Assembly: GCA_963849635.1 (NCBI GenBank)
Contig: CAWKIA010000019.1
Span: 1 to 64,000, forward strand
Direction: 5' to 3'
DNA: 64,000 bases
Source of the DNA: CAVRUD01 sp963849635
Lineage (GTDB): Bacteria; Chloroflexota; Chloroflexia; Thermomicrobiales; UBA6265
The number at the start of each line of letters is the position of its first letter. The first letter of the stretch is position 1. Positions 8,799-17,174 of this stretch are shown piece by piece. The notes under the pieces are model-generated. The model worked only from the letters and a program-made list of their open reading frames with translations. It ran no database searches and had not been told where the DNA came from. Made by a program: the position numbers and the translations under genes.

Positions 8799-9311
8799 AT
8801 GGATATACGGAAGATGGCCGCTCAGGACGGTGAGGACGTCGTTGTGCGGGCGAACGGGCAGGAGTGGATCGGCTCATGGCACCCACCAGCTGCGCCTCCC
8901 GAGGGCACACCGCATGGGGCATCGGCCGTTTGCGTCACCGGGGATGGCGAGAACGTCCTAATTAGTCCCGACGGCGAGCATTGGGGATTGCCGGGCGGGC
9001 GGCCGGAAGGGTCCGAGACCTGGAAGGAGACCATGCGGCGGGAGGTGCTCGAGGAGGCGTGCGCCGTCGTCGTCGAGGCCAGGCTCCTCGGGTTCAGCCG
9101 GGGCATCTGCGTGGCGGGACATGAGCAGGGGCTGGTCTTGGTTCGGTCCCTGTGGCGGGCGGAGGTCGAGCTGGCGCCGTGGGAGCCGCGGTTCGAGATT
9201 CCGCACCGGCGGGTTGTGCCGGAGGGCGAGGTCTGGGATCTGCTAGAGGCGGGACATCGGGATGGATCCGCGCCGATGCTCATCCGCGCGTTTCACGAGG
9301 CGATGACGTAG
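8799..9311 (+). CDS. NUDIX hydrolase
   Basis: 170 residues with a NUDIX box GRPEGSETWKETMRREVLEE followed by ACAVV; spacing fits GX5EX7REUXEEXGU, with Cys in place of the late Gly. A WGLPGG lead-in precedes it. Predicted to hydrolyse a nucleoside diphosphate linked to another moiety; substrate unknown. The segment before the box (DGENVLISPDGEHWGL) is typical of the fold. Confidence 0.85.
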   Translation: MDIRKMAAQDGEDVVVRANGQEWIGSWHPPAAPPEGTPHGASAVCVTGDGENVLISPDGEHWGLPGGRPEGSETWKETMRREVLEEACAVVVEARLLGFSRGICVAGHEQGLVLVRSLWRAEVELAPWEPRFEIPHRRVVPEGEVWDLLEAGHRDGSAPMLIRAFHEAMT

Positions 9312-9420
9312 CGGGGGTCGACCATTCCTGACCTATTGTTACGATCGGCTGGACGGATGGTTGCATTTGCTATGATCGTGGCCCGGAAGGTCAATGCCGA
9401 TAGTCGACAAGGAGGTCGCG

Positions 9421-9900
9421 ATGGGACGGATTGACGAGCGGTTGCGTGAGCTTGGGATCAGCTTGCCGCCAACACCGAAGCCGCTCGCCAACTACGTGCC
9501 GGCCAAGCGGGTCGGTGCGTTCGCGTTCGTCTCTGGACAGCCTTCGGGCACCCAGGATCAGCAGATTACGGGTCAGCTCGGCACGGAGTGCACCGTCGAG
9601 GATGGCCAGGCGGCGACGCGGTTGTGCCTGCTCAATTGCCTGGCCGCGTTGCTGACGGTGGTCGATTCGCTCGATCAGGTGGTGCAGCTGGTACGGATTG
9701 ACGGGCTGCTCAACAGCGCGCCGGGATTCAATGAGCAGTCCGCGGTGATGAACGGGGCCAGTGATTTGGCGGTGGAGATTTTTGGGGAGGCCGGCCGGCA
9801 TGTGCGTACGGGAGCGGGCGTGGTGGGGCTGCCCAACAATTTCACGGCCTCGGTGTATATCATGGCCGAAGTTGCAGATGCGGACCGGAATGATGATTAG
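9421..9900 (+). CDS. RidA-family protein (YjgF/YER057c/UK114)
   Basis: 159 residues from an ATG preceded by AAGGAGGTCGCG. Matches the RidA subgroup with LGISLPPTPKPLANYVPA at the start, FAFVSGQPS, and a long LCLLNCLAALLTVVDSLDQV helix, ending GVVGLPNNFTASVYIMAEV. RidA proteins remove reactive enamine/imine intermediates; this subgroup lacks the canonical PRxxY-type arginine loop in an obvious place, so deaminase activity is uncertain. Possible link to the PLP aminotransferases 0.4 kb away. Confidence 0.83.
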   Translation: MGRIDERLRELGISLPPTPKPLANYVPAKRVGAFAFVSGQPSGTQDQQITGQLGTECTVEDGQAATRLCLLNCLAALLTVVDSLDQVVQLVRIDGLLNSAPGFNEQSAVMNGASDLAVEIFGEAGRHVRTGAGVVGLPNNFTASVYIMAEVADADRNDD

Positions 9901-9902
9901 GG

Positions 9903-10012
9903 TGTGTTTGCATAGCGGCTGGCGTCACCGCCGGCGCGGCCGAACCCGCAAGTTAGAGGGTTGAAACCCCGGGTACCTCAGACGAAGCCCTTCCAGGGCT
10001 AAGAGCGACGAC
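9903..10012 (+). repeat. Dispersed modular repeat
   Basis: Begins GTGTGTTTGCATAGCGGCTG, continues with CACCGCCGGCGCGG, then GGTTGAAACCCCGGGTACCT and GAAGCCCTTCCAGGGCTAAG. The same order of modules is found at about 58440-58545, and the first part again at 52848. The rest of this gap (to 10338) has no supported gene. Confidence 0.8.
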
Positions 10013-10263
10013 GTCTGGCGGTCTTGTTCGTTGCTCTTAGGGGTGAGTCCGTGGGAGGCACTGTGCATGGTGGATGAGCGTGACCAGCTCAATTGGCTGA
10101 AAGCGGCACTTGCCCTGCTCCTGGGATCGCCGAGGACGAGCGTGGGGAAGGTGTAGAACTGACTCCTCAGGTGTGGGTGGCACGTGCTTGAGCGTCAAGC
10201 CGATGAAGAGGAGCGCCAGGGCCTCCCGCTCGACCCAGATGTCAGCCCCTAGTTGTCGACCGA

Positions 10264-10312
10264 TCCTGACGCCCCTCTTCACCGCAGCGGAGAGGGATAG
10301 GGGGTGAGGTCT
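10264..10312. repeat. GC-rich hairpin repeat (CCCTC...GAGGG type)
   Basis: CGCCCCTCTTCACCGCAGCG followed by GAGAGGGATAGGGGGTGAGG. A close relative lies at 19579-19624. A short tandem array of CACGACT heptamers (about 10315-10341) follows and touches the stop codon of the aminotransferase gene. Confidence 0.65.
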
Positions 10313-10338
10313 CGCTCTCACGACTCACGACTCACGAC

Positions 10339-11502
10339 TCACGTGTCGCGTCTCACGTCCGCTAGTGCTCGTTTCATGCGGGTGACAGCTTCTTGGAGAA
10401 TCTCGATGGGTTGGAGGAGGGTCATGCGCATGTAGTCGCCCCAGCCTTCGCCGAAGCCGGTGCCGGGGACGATCATGACGCCCTCCTGGATGAAGCGGGC
10501 GGAGAGCTCGACGGCGGGGATGCCGGTCGAGCGGGTGTTGACCCAGATGTAGAGGCCGCCGCGGGGCATGCCGTAGGTGAAGCCCATCTCGTCGAGAAAG
10601 CCGAGGAGGAGGCGGCGGCGGGCATCGTAGGTCTGGCGCATCTCCTCGACGGTCTCCTGGGGGCCGTTGAGGGCGGCGACCGCCGCCCACTGGGAGACGG
10701 TTGGGGCCTGGACGTTGACCATGGCTTTGAGGGCGGAGACGACGCGGATGAACTCGGGCGGGCCGGCCAGGTAGCCGATCCGCCAGCCGGTCATGGCGTA
10801 GGTCTTGGAGACGCCGTTGAGGGTGATGGTGCGCTCGAACATGCCGGGGAGGGAGGCGACGCTGAGGCCTTCGGCGTCGTCGTAGAGGAAGTTTTCGTAG
10901 ATCTCGTCGGAGATGACGATCAGGTTGTGCTTGATGGCGAGGTCGGCGAGGCGGCGGATGTTGGCGGGGGTGACGATACCGGCGGTGGGGTTGTTGGGCG
11001 AGATCAGGATGAGGACCTTTGACTTCGGCGTGATCCGTTTTTCGACCTCGTCCGGGTCGAGGTCGAAGGCGGTGGCTTCGTGGGTGGGAACGAGGACGCG
11101 GACCCCGCCGGCGAGGTCGATGGCGGCGTCGTAGGAGGTGTAGCGCGGATCGGGGACAATCACCTCGTCGCCGGGCTCGATCAGGGCCTGGACGAGGAGG
11201 AAGAGGGCTTCCTGGCCGCCGGTGGTGACCAGGATCTCGGTTTCGGGATCGGCGGCGATGCCGTTGTCGCGCTTGAGCTTGCGGGCAATCGCCTGGCGGA
11301 GTTCGAGGAGGCCGTTCTGGGGGGCGGGGCCGGTGCGGCCGTCGTCGATGGCCCGGTTGGCGGCCTCGATGATGTGGGCTGGGGTGGCGAGGTCGGGGTC
11401 GCCGAGGCCCATCGAGATCATGTCCTTGCGGCCTTTGGCCAGTTCCGCAAGCTCGAACATGTTGACGGGTTTGGAGGAGGCGCTGGTGGATTGCTGGCTC
11501 AT
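10339..11502 (-). CDS. PLP-dependent class I/II aminotransferase
   Basis: 387 residues, fold type I. Landmarks are SMGLGDPDLATPAHI, LVTTGGQEALFLLVQAL, the PNNPTAG motif, and the Schiff-base lysine in NGVSKTYAMTGWRIGY, ending with TLLQPIEILQEAVTRM. Predicted to transaminate an amino or keto acid; substrate not determinable. Start ATG 11502 overlaps the stop of the upstream aminotransferase by four bases (ATGA), so the pair is translationally coupled. RidA 0.4 kb away may detoxify their enamine products. Confidence 0.88.
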   Translation of the reverse strand: MSQQSTSASSKPVNMFELAELAKGRKDMISMGLGDPDLATPAHIIEAANRAIDDGRTGPAPQNGLLELRQAIARKLKRDNGIAADPETEILVTTGGQEALFLLVQALIEPGDEVIVPDPRYTSYDAAIDLAGGVRVLVPTHEATAFDLDPDEVEKRITPKSKVLILISPNNPTAGIVTPANIRRLADLAIKHNLIVISDEIYENFLYDDAEGLSVASLPGMFERTITLNGVSKTYAMTGWRIGYLAGPPEFIRVVSALKAMVNVQAPTVSQWAAVAALNGPQETVEEMRQTYDARRRLLLGFLDEMGFTYGMPRGGLYIWVNTRSTGIPAVELSARFIQEGVMIVPGTGFGEGWGDYMRMTLLQPIEILQEAVTRMKRALADVRRDT

Positions 11503-12601
11503 CGCTGCACCTCCGTGCCCCCGGTCAGGGTCTTGATGATCGCGTCGACTTGGGCGGAGCCGAGATCGACGCGGGTCCATCCTTGCGTCGAGGCGCCGAA
11601 CTCGGGTCCGTCGCCGCCGTGATCGACGAGGAGCCAGGGGTAGGCATCTGGGGTGATGACCGTCCGTCCGGCTTGGGCGAGCGTGGCGATCACGTTGTCG
11701 CGGTGCTCGGTAAAGCCGGCGCGGCGATCGGCGAGCCAATCGACCGGGCCGTCGAGGGCGGCGAGGGCCGCGTACTGAGAGACGGCGGTGGTGCAGATCG
11801 ACATCGCCTGTTTGAGCTCACGCATCTCCTTCATGCGGTCGGGCGGGGCGGTGAAGTAACCGACGCGCCAGCCGTCCAGACCGTAGCCGGAGGAGAAGGA
11901 GCCGATGGTAACGACTGCGGCGCCGAGTTCTGGGGCGGAGAAGAGGCCGCTCGGGTTGGGTCGTAGAGGGCAGGGATGAGCGAGCGGTCGAGGATCACCA
12001 CGGCGCCGCGCTCGGCGGCTCGGGCGATGATGTCGCGCAGGGTGTCGTCGTCCAGTGCTACTCCGGTGATCGGGGAGGGCGACGCGAGGAGGATGACGTT
12101 CGGGTCGACTGCGAAGATGTCTTCGATGCTGGGGAGGAACCGGTTCTCGGGCGTGGTGGCAATCCGGTGGAGGTCGCCGCCGATGAAGCCGATCATCTCG
12201 GCGACGTTGGGCTGGAGGGGTTCTGGCGCGGCAACGCGGTCGCCGGTGCCGATGACGGCCTGGAGGGTGATGTAGAGGGCTTCGGCGCCGCCGTTGGTGA
12301 CGACGACGGACTCGGCGGTGGCCGGAAAGCCCTGCTCGGTGGAGATCCGGGCGATGGCCTTGCGCAGTTCGACGACCCCGGGGCGCGAGGTGTAGTGGGT
12401 CTCACCCCGGGCGAGGGCATCCTTGGCGGCGGCGCGGACGTGCTCCGGCGCGACAGTGGGAGGTGCTGGGGCAGGCGCCGGCGAGGCCGATGCTACTTCG
12501 AGGGCTTCGGCAAGGCGGACGGCGCGACCGGCGAGGGCGCGGCCCATGGGGGTGTCGGGACGGAACGGCAACGTACTTGGCACGGGGCTGATCCTGTTCA
12601 C
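11499..12601 (-). CDS. PLP-dependent aminotransferase-like protein, frameshift
   Basis: Second fold-type I enzyme of the pair, ~365 residues once one missing base is restored near 11957. N-terminal part: SVVVTNGGAEALYITLQAVI, ASPSPITGVALDDDTL, RGAVVILDRSLIPALYDPT; C-terminal part in the next frame: GLFSAPELGAAVVTIGSFSS, GYGLDGWRVGYFTAPP and EFGASTQGWTRVDLG. The position normally holding the PLP lysine (SFSKxxGL) reads SFSSGYGL, so the catalytic Lys appears to be replaced by Ser. The protein may be a non-catalytic partner of the downstream enzyme, unless the residue is also a sequence error. Likely start GTG 12601; a TTG at 12625 overlaps the stop of the DUF4438 remnant. Confidence 0.75.
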
Positions 12602-12621
12602 TGGTGGATCCTCGTCCGGCT

Positions 12622-12865
12622 TCAATGCCGGGCGGTTCCGATCTCCAGCAATCCGCTGAGGTTGACGCCTTCGACCACGAGGGGATCGATCTCGCCGCCG
12701 GGGGCGGTCATGAGCAGCGTCACTCCCGGGCCGTACCCGGCTTTGATGCTGTCCGCAGACGATACAACGCCGATGCCAACGCTGCCCTTATGGTAGCCGT
12801 GGCCCCGGGTGGAATTGACGTCGGCGAGAGCGCCGGTGTCGCCGAGTTTGAGTGTCGATGGAATT
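12622..12865 (-). pseudogene. DUF4438 C-terminal remnant
   Basis: About 75 codons match, from memory, the end of DUF4438 proteins: LGDTGALADVNSTRGHGYHK, GSVGIGVVSSADSIKAGYGP, then after a one-base frame change near 12735 PGVTLLMTAPGGEIDPLVVE and GVNLSGLLEIGTARH with a TGA at 12622. Upstream the frame is closed by stops and no start or N-terminal half could be found up to 13300. Either the gene is decayed or several indels hide it. It would be the first gene of the aminotransferase operon. Confidence 0.5.
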
Positions 12866-13039
12866 GAGCGATCCCGATCCTGTCAACGAACCGTGACTGC
12901 ACATTGCCCGATCCGGTGCTGCCTCGTTACTTGGACGTGGGGCACGGGATCGGGCAACTCTGTGCAGGTTGAACGGTTGTGGTTCAGGCACTTGGCCGCC
13001 GTTGCCAGGTCCCGGCGGTCCGGGCCAGATGGGGGTGAT

Positions 13040-13235
13040 CGCACCGGTGACGGTGGGGCGGGTGAATCCAGGGTGCGGGATTGAACAGTGGTTGTCGGTG
13101 GCGTGGGCGGGACGAGGGACGCCGTGCTGGGTCCGGCCGGGGCTGAAGACCTCGGGCTACCTCTGGGGCGCAAGCCGGCTCAAGCCGGCTCGCGACTTCG
13201 GAGCGATGCGGTCCGGAATGCCGATGGGGAGCAGC
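13040..13235 (+). repeat. Dispersed modular repeat
   Basis: GGATTGAACAGTGGTTGTCG, then GGCCGGGGCTGAAGACCTCG, GGCTACCTCTGGGGCGCAAG and CCGGCTCAAGCCGGCTCGCG. Same module order as at 52940-53070 and 23165-23290. No gene is seen between the DUF4438 remnant and the TSP3 gene. Confidence 0.75.
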
Positions 13236-13308
13236 CCATCGATTCTGCATCCGCCGTGGGTCGGTTGCACCAAGATGACGGGTTTTTCACACGGTGCGAC
13301 AGCCGATG

Positions 13309-13339
13309 ACGCGGCCCGGGTGATGAGCCCGGGCCGCGT
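13309..13339. terminator. Strong GC hairpin downstream of TSP3 gene
   Basis: Twelve-base perfect arms ACGCGGCCCGGG and CCCGGGCCGCGT around TGATGAG, 33 bases past the stop of the minus-strand TSP3/LPNTG gene. No T-run on the minus side, so an intrinsic terminator is only probable. Confidence 0.5.
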
Positions 13340-13372
13340 TTGCCAAACGTGTCAGGTGAACGATTCGGGGGG

Positions 13373-14533
13373 TTACCCCTTGTGTGCTGCCCGGCGGAAG
13401 GCGCCGACGGCTGCCATGGCGAAGACTGAGCCGGCGGCGATCAGGACCGCCGGAATCGTGAGACCGGTGCTGGAGGCTGTCAGGCCAGCGCCGGTGTTTG
13501 GCAGCGCGACGACCGGGGTCGGATTCTGCGATGGCGTCTGCGGCTGTGGGGCTGGAGCCGGATTCTCGTCGCCCTTGGCGTCGACCGGGATCACGTAGAA
13601 GGTGCCGTAGAGGGTCTCGCCGGGGGCGACGTAGACGACGGGGTGGTTGGTGTTCTGGTTCTCGTGCTGACGGGGCTCCGGGATCGTCTCGTTGCCGAAG
13701 AAGGTAATGAAGCCGGCGAAGTCGCCGGGGACGCCGAGGGTCACGATGTGGTTGCCCTCGGTCAGGCCGCCGATGACGACGCGACCGTTGCCGTCGGTCA
13801 GGCCGCCGTTGGCGTAGTCGGAGCCGGGGATCATCGCGTCGATGGAGACGCCGGAGAGCGGTTCGCTGTCGCCGGCGTAGTCGTTGCCGTCGTAGGCGAC
13901 AGGTAGGATGCGCACATCGACGATCAGGGTGGTGCCGGCGACCTCGGCTGGCGCGCTGGTAGGATCTTTCGGATCGGTGCCGTGGACGAAGAGTTCGTCG
14001 CCGTCGTTGTAGCCGTCACCGTCGGTGTCGATCTTGGTCGGGTCGGTGCCCCAGCCGTCCTGGCGAAGCTCGGCGCCGTCGCCCAGGCCATCGCCGTCGG
14101 TGTCGAAGGCGAGGGGATCGGTGCCGGTGCTGGAGCCGGGCTCGAAGCCAACTTCGGCGAAGTCGGAGAGTTCGTCGCCGTCGGTATCTGGGTTGGTCGG
14201 ATCGGTGCCGAGATCGGCTTCCTCTGCGTCGGTAAGCAGGTCGCCGTCGGTGTCGACGCCGGGCTGTCCATTGGCCGGGACGCTGTTCGGATCGAGCGGA
14301 TCGGAGGCGTTGACGACCTCCTGATTGTCGCCGTAGCCATCACCGTCGGTGTCGTAGAGGTCGGGGTCGGTGCCGTAGGTGGCTTCGTCGGAGTCGGACA
14401 GGCCGTCGCCGTCGGTGTCGACGAATTCGGCGGGTTGGATGGGAGGTTCTTCGGCGTTGGTTTTGAGCGGGGCGGCGAAGAGCCCAAGAAGAAGGAGTGC
14501 CGCGACTGAGAAGATGATGCGACGCGCATTCAT
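13373..14533 (-). CDS. Secreted TSP3-repeat protein with LPNTG wall anchor
   Basis: 386 residues from ATG 14533. Signal peptide (IIFSVAALLLLGLFAAPL), then about seven Asp-rich calcium-binding repeats of the thrombospondin type 3/EF-hand-like kind (DTDGDGLSDSDEATYGTDPD, DTDGDGYGDNQEV and similar, residues ~30-210). A beta-rich domain (~215-320) resembling an SdrD B-like or CarboxypepD-type fold follows, then a Pro/Gln linker and a C-terminal sorting signal: LPNTG, a hydrophobic stretch (LTIPAVLIAAGSVFAMAAVG) and a short Arg/Lys tail. This is the pattern cut by class A/E-type sortases and implies covalent attachment to a cell-surface polymer. No sortase gene is in the window. Confidence 0.82.
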   Translation of the reverse strand: MNARRIIFSVAALLLLGLFAAPLKTNAEEPPIQPAEFVDTDGDGLSDSDEATYGTDPDLYDTDGDGYGDNQEVVNASDPLDPNSVPANGQPGVDTDGDLLTDAEEADLGTDPTNPDTDGDELSDFAEVGFEPGSSTGTDPLAFDTDGDGLGDGAELRQDGWGTDPTKIDTDGDGYNDGDELFVHGTDPKDPTSAPAEVAGTTLIVDVRILPVAYDGNDYAGDSEPLSGVSIDAMIPGSDYANGGLTDGNGRVVIGGLTEGNHIVTLGVPGDFAGFITFFGNETIPEPRQHENQNTNHPVVYVAPGETLYGTFYVIPVDAKGDENPAPAPQPQTPSQNPTPVVALPNTGAGLTASSTGLTIPAVLIAAGSVFAMAAVGAFRRAAHKG

Positions 14534-14699
14534 GAGGTCTGTCTTTCGGGAATGGGGGGAGGGCCGCGCGGAGGTTGGACGGCCGCTCACGGCGGTGTGG
14601 TCGGTTCGGATTACTCCGATAGTGAAATCCTATATCTGGATATGGTGATAGGCATCAGCAGAGTGGCTTAATCCGGATGCTTAATGTGGGGCGAGGTCG

Positions 14700-14783
14700 G
14701 TGGGAGGGTGTGCCGAGTTTTCGGGGTTGCCCGGGGCTGACGGCCCAAGGTTGGCCCGGGCAAACCGGACAGCCTCTCCGTGG
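14700..14783 (+). repeat. Dispersed repeat copy
   Basis: GGGGTTGCCCGGGGCTGACG, then GGCCCGGGCAAACC and AGCCTCTCCGTGGCTAACGG. The last part also occurs at about 7975-7995 (AGCCTCTCCGAGGCTAACG). It ends exactly at the stop of the following membrane-protein gene. Confidence 0.65.
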
Positions 14784-15716
14784 CTAACGGGGGAAGCGGC
14801 GGAAGCGGGTGGCGATCAGGTCGCCGGTGAAGGTCGCGATGGCGAGGACCGTTGCTGTGGCCATCAGGACGAGGGCGGCGGCCTGGAGGGGGTCGACGAG
14901 GAGTTCGAAGAGGCGGTCGGAGACGACGTTCGGGACCGAGTCGGCCGTTTGGTTCTTGTAGAGCCGGTAGGCAATGGCGATGGCGAGCAGAACGAGGCCG
15001 CCGCTGGCGATCAGGCCGACGCCCATTCGGCCGAGGGCGCGGAGGCGGCGGGGACTGATGACGATGGCGGCCAGGAGGGCGATGGCCGCGAGGGCAGGGA
15101 ACCAGAAGGCCGCCCGATCGATCAGGCGGGCCACTCGCTGGATGGGCTCAAGATCGTCGGTCGTCAGAATTGGGAATTCGATGTCGCCGGCGATGGAGGT
15201 GACGGTCGAGACGTCGATCCCGAACGGGACGAGTTGGTCGGCGACGGCGGTCACGATCGGGCCAAGCTCCAGATAGACCTCGTCATCCCGGGTGACGAGG
15301 ATTTCGGCCTCCTTGCCGGTGATCAGGCCCATGACCTGGATGTGGGCGACCCGGTTGGCATCTCGCCAAATGGGCGGGAACGCACCTGACGAGACGAAGG
15401 TCTCGACGGCCTTTTTCACGGTTGCGCGGGTGGCGTCGGTGGCAAAGCCGAGATCGAGGGCGGCCATGATGCCATCGGTGGTGACCGTCGTGATCTCGGC
15501 CTGGACACCGGCGTCGGTCGCCATCGGACCGATCGTGGCGACGTATTCGTCATCGTCGAGCAGGAGCGTATTGGCCCAGACGGCTACCAGGGCGAGGGCG
15601 GCCAGGGCGCAACCGACGATGAGGAGCACCCAGACGAGCAGCGACCGCGCTCGCGATGGGGGAGGCTGATGCAGGCTGTCCAGGTGGACTCCATATCGCC
15701 TGGCGGTGGCTGTCAT
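14784..15716 (-). CDS. Membrane protein with large extracytoplasmic domain
   Basis: 310 residues from ATG 15716, which has AGGAG just upstream. One TM helix near residue 30-50 (LLVWVLLIVGCALAALALVA), an external domain of ~150 residues that begins DDDEYVATIGPMATD, then three TM helices (FPALAAIALLAAIVIS, GLIASGGLVLLAIAIAYRL, AAALVLMATATVLAIATF). Similar proteins are common in Actinobacteria and Chloroflexota as uncharacterised integral membrane proteins. It is read in the same frame as the upstream FGE gene with no stop between them, probably because of an indel (see that entry). Function unknown. Confidence 0.7.
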   Translation of the reverse strand: MTATARRYGVHLDSLHQPPPSRARSLLVWVLLIVGCALAALALVAVWANTLLLDDDEYVATIGPMATDAGVQAEITTVTTDGIMAALDLGFATDATRATVKKAVETFVSSGAFPPIWRDANRVAHIQVMGLITGKEAEILVTRDDEVYLELGPIVTAVADQLVPFGIDVSTVTSIAGDIEFPILTTDDLEPIQRVARLIDRAAFWFPALAAIALLAAIVISPRRLRALGRMGVGLIASGGLVLLAIAIAYRLYKNQTADSVPNVVSDRLFELLVDPLQAAALVLMATATVLAIATFTGDLIATRFRRFPR

Positions 15717-16697
15717 TGGACTCCTAATTGGGTGGGATTTGCGCCGGACACAGCGGAAGCCGATGTGGCAGGTTGGAGAATCGATCGGTTGAAACTGCCT
15801 GGCAGCGGGTCGATAGCGACGGCAATACGACGGAGCGCACAGGAACGAGCCGCCCTTGATCACCCGTTCCGGGATGGCGGTCCCGGTTGGCGCCTGACCG
15901 CAGCACTGGCTGGAACTGCCGGCGGTCGATTCAAGACGTCCGGCCGGCGACGAGGTCCACTCCCAGACGTTGCCGATCATGTCGAGGAGGCCGTAGCCGT
16001 TGGCGGGGTAGGAACCAACTGGCGCGGTGTGCTCCCGGCCTGGGGCGGCGAGGTTGCGGTGCGGGAAATCTCCCTCCCAGGTCCTGGCCATGCGCTGGCC
16101 GCCGGGCGCGAATTCGGCGCCCCAGGCGTAGTCGGCGCCATCGATACCGCCACGAGCGGCGAATTCCCATTCCGCTTCCGCCGGGAGGGCCGCGCCGGCC
16201 CACTCCGCGTAGGTAGTGGCGTCTGCCCAGGCGACGTGGACGACGGGGTGATCGACGCGGGAGGCTATCGAGCTGCCGGGCCCCTCGGGGTGGCGCCAGG
16301 ATGCGCCCGGCACCCAGGACCACCAGGCGAGCCAGGAGTCGGGCGCGTGGAGGTGGACAGGGTGCGGCGGTGGGCGGAAGACTGCCGATCCGGGATCGCT
16401 GGGAGATCCAGGAATGTCCGGTGGGCGCTCGGCGATGGTGATGTAGCCGGTTGCCGCGACGAACCGGCCGAACTCCGCGTTGGTCACTGGCTGCCGGTCG
16501 ATCCAGAAGTCCGCGACGGCGACGTGGCGGACCGGGGCCTCTTCGGGGTAGTGGCGATCGCTGCCCATCTGGAAGGCTCCGCCGGGTATCCAGACCATGT
16601 CGCGGGCTGTGTCCACCTGCGCCCCGAAAAATGTCGAATTTGCTGGAGAATGCTGAATTGTACGTTTGTTGTCGCTTTTTCGCTGCATCTCGTCCAA
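15713..16697 (-). CDS. Formylglycine-generating enzyme (FGE/SUMF1 family)
   Basis: About 325 residues. Typical start MVWIPGGAFQMGSDRHYPEE, then WIDRQPVTNAEFGRFV, LPAEAEWEFAARGG, GYGLLDMIGNVWEWTSSPAG and the copper/active-site cysteine pair in KGGSFLCAPSYCRRYRPAAR. That pair marks true FGE, which oxidises Cys in CxPxR of sulfatases to formylglycine, rather than the non-catalytic relatives. No sulfatase is in the window. The frame runs into the next gene; one extra base near 15757 would instead give an end CVR-ANPTQLGVQ with TGA overlapping the next ATG. Start TTG 16697 or ATG 16688. Confidence 0.85.
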
Positions 16698-17174
16698 TCT
16701 AGCCTTGCGGAAAAATACTCATGGCTGTGTAGTAAGCTATAAGCCTTCCGCGACCGTCACGTCGTGGGTCCGATACGACACGGGCAATCGATCCTGGATG
16801 AGGCTCATCCGGATTTGCCGTGAAGATCGGGGTGGAGACGTCTCGCGAGGCGCCGTCTGGTCCGCTCTCGCCTGTGTACCTGTTGACGTGCCGTCTGGCT
16901 GGCTGGCTCGTTGATTGACGCACAGCAGTATTTGCGAGTGGGCAGGTTGCCGAGACGTACCGATCGAACCCGGTGGCTGGCCGGGAGTATGCGGGTCGTC
17001 CGTCCGTGCTGGAGGGAACACGGGTAAGGGCGGTCATCGCCCGGATTGAACGCCTGCTTGCTGGCGGCGCGGCAATTCCGGATCGGAAAGCAGAGGAGCC
17101 TAACGGAGGTCCGGCGTCCGCCGCTTTCCCGCTGCGTTGTACACGTTCCCCCGCAACGAAAGGAACCGGACAAC
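16698..17174. other. Gene-free region upstream of SH3/YkuD gene
   Basis: About 480 bases between divergent genes. No protein, tRNA or clear terminator was found. A long leader could lie in 16900-17170; I compared it with the c-di-AMP (ydaO) riboswitch pattern because cell-wall hydrolase genes often carry one, but the conserved strings do not line up. Confidence 0.4.

Noticed and set aside
10037..10321. 94-codon minus-strand frame in the gap after RidA
   Set aside because: No ribosome site, overlaps a repeat and the translation shows no family; kept as gene-free.
16900..17170. Possible c-di-AMP (ydaO) riboswitch before the SH3/YkuD gene
   Set aside because: Only GAACCCG-like and GGGTAA-like bits are present; the order and the conserved core strings do not match.
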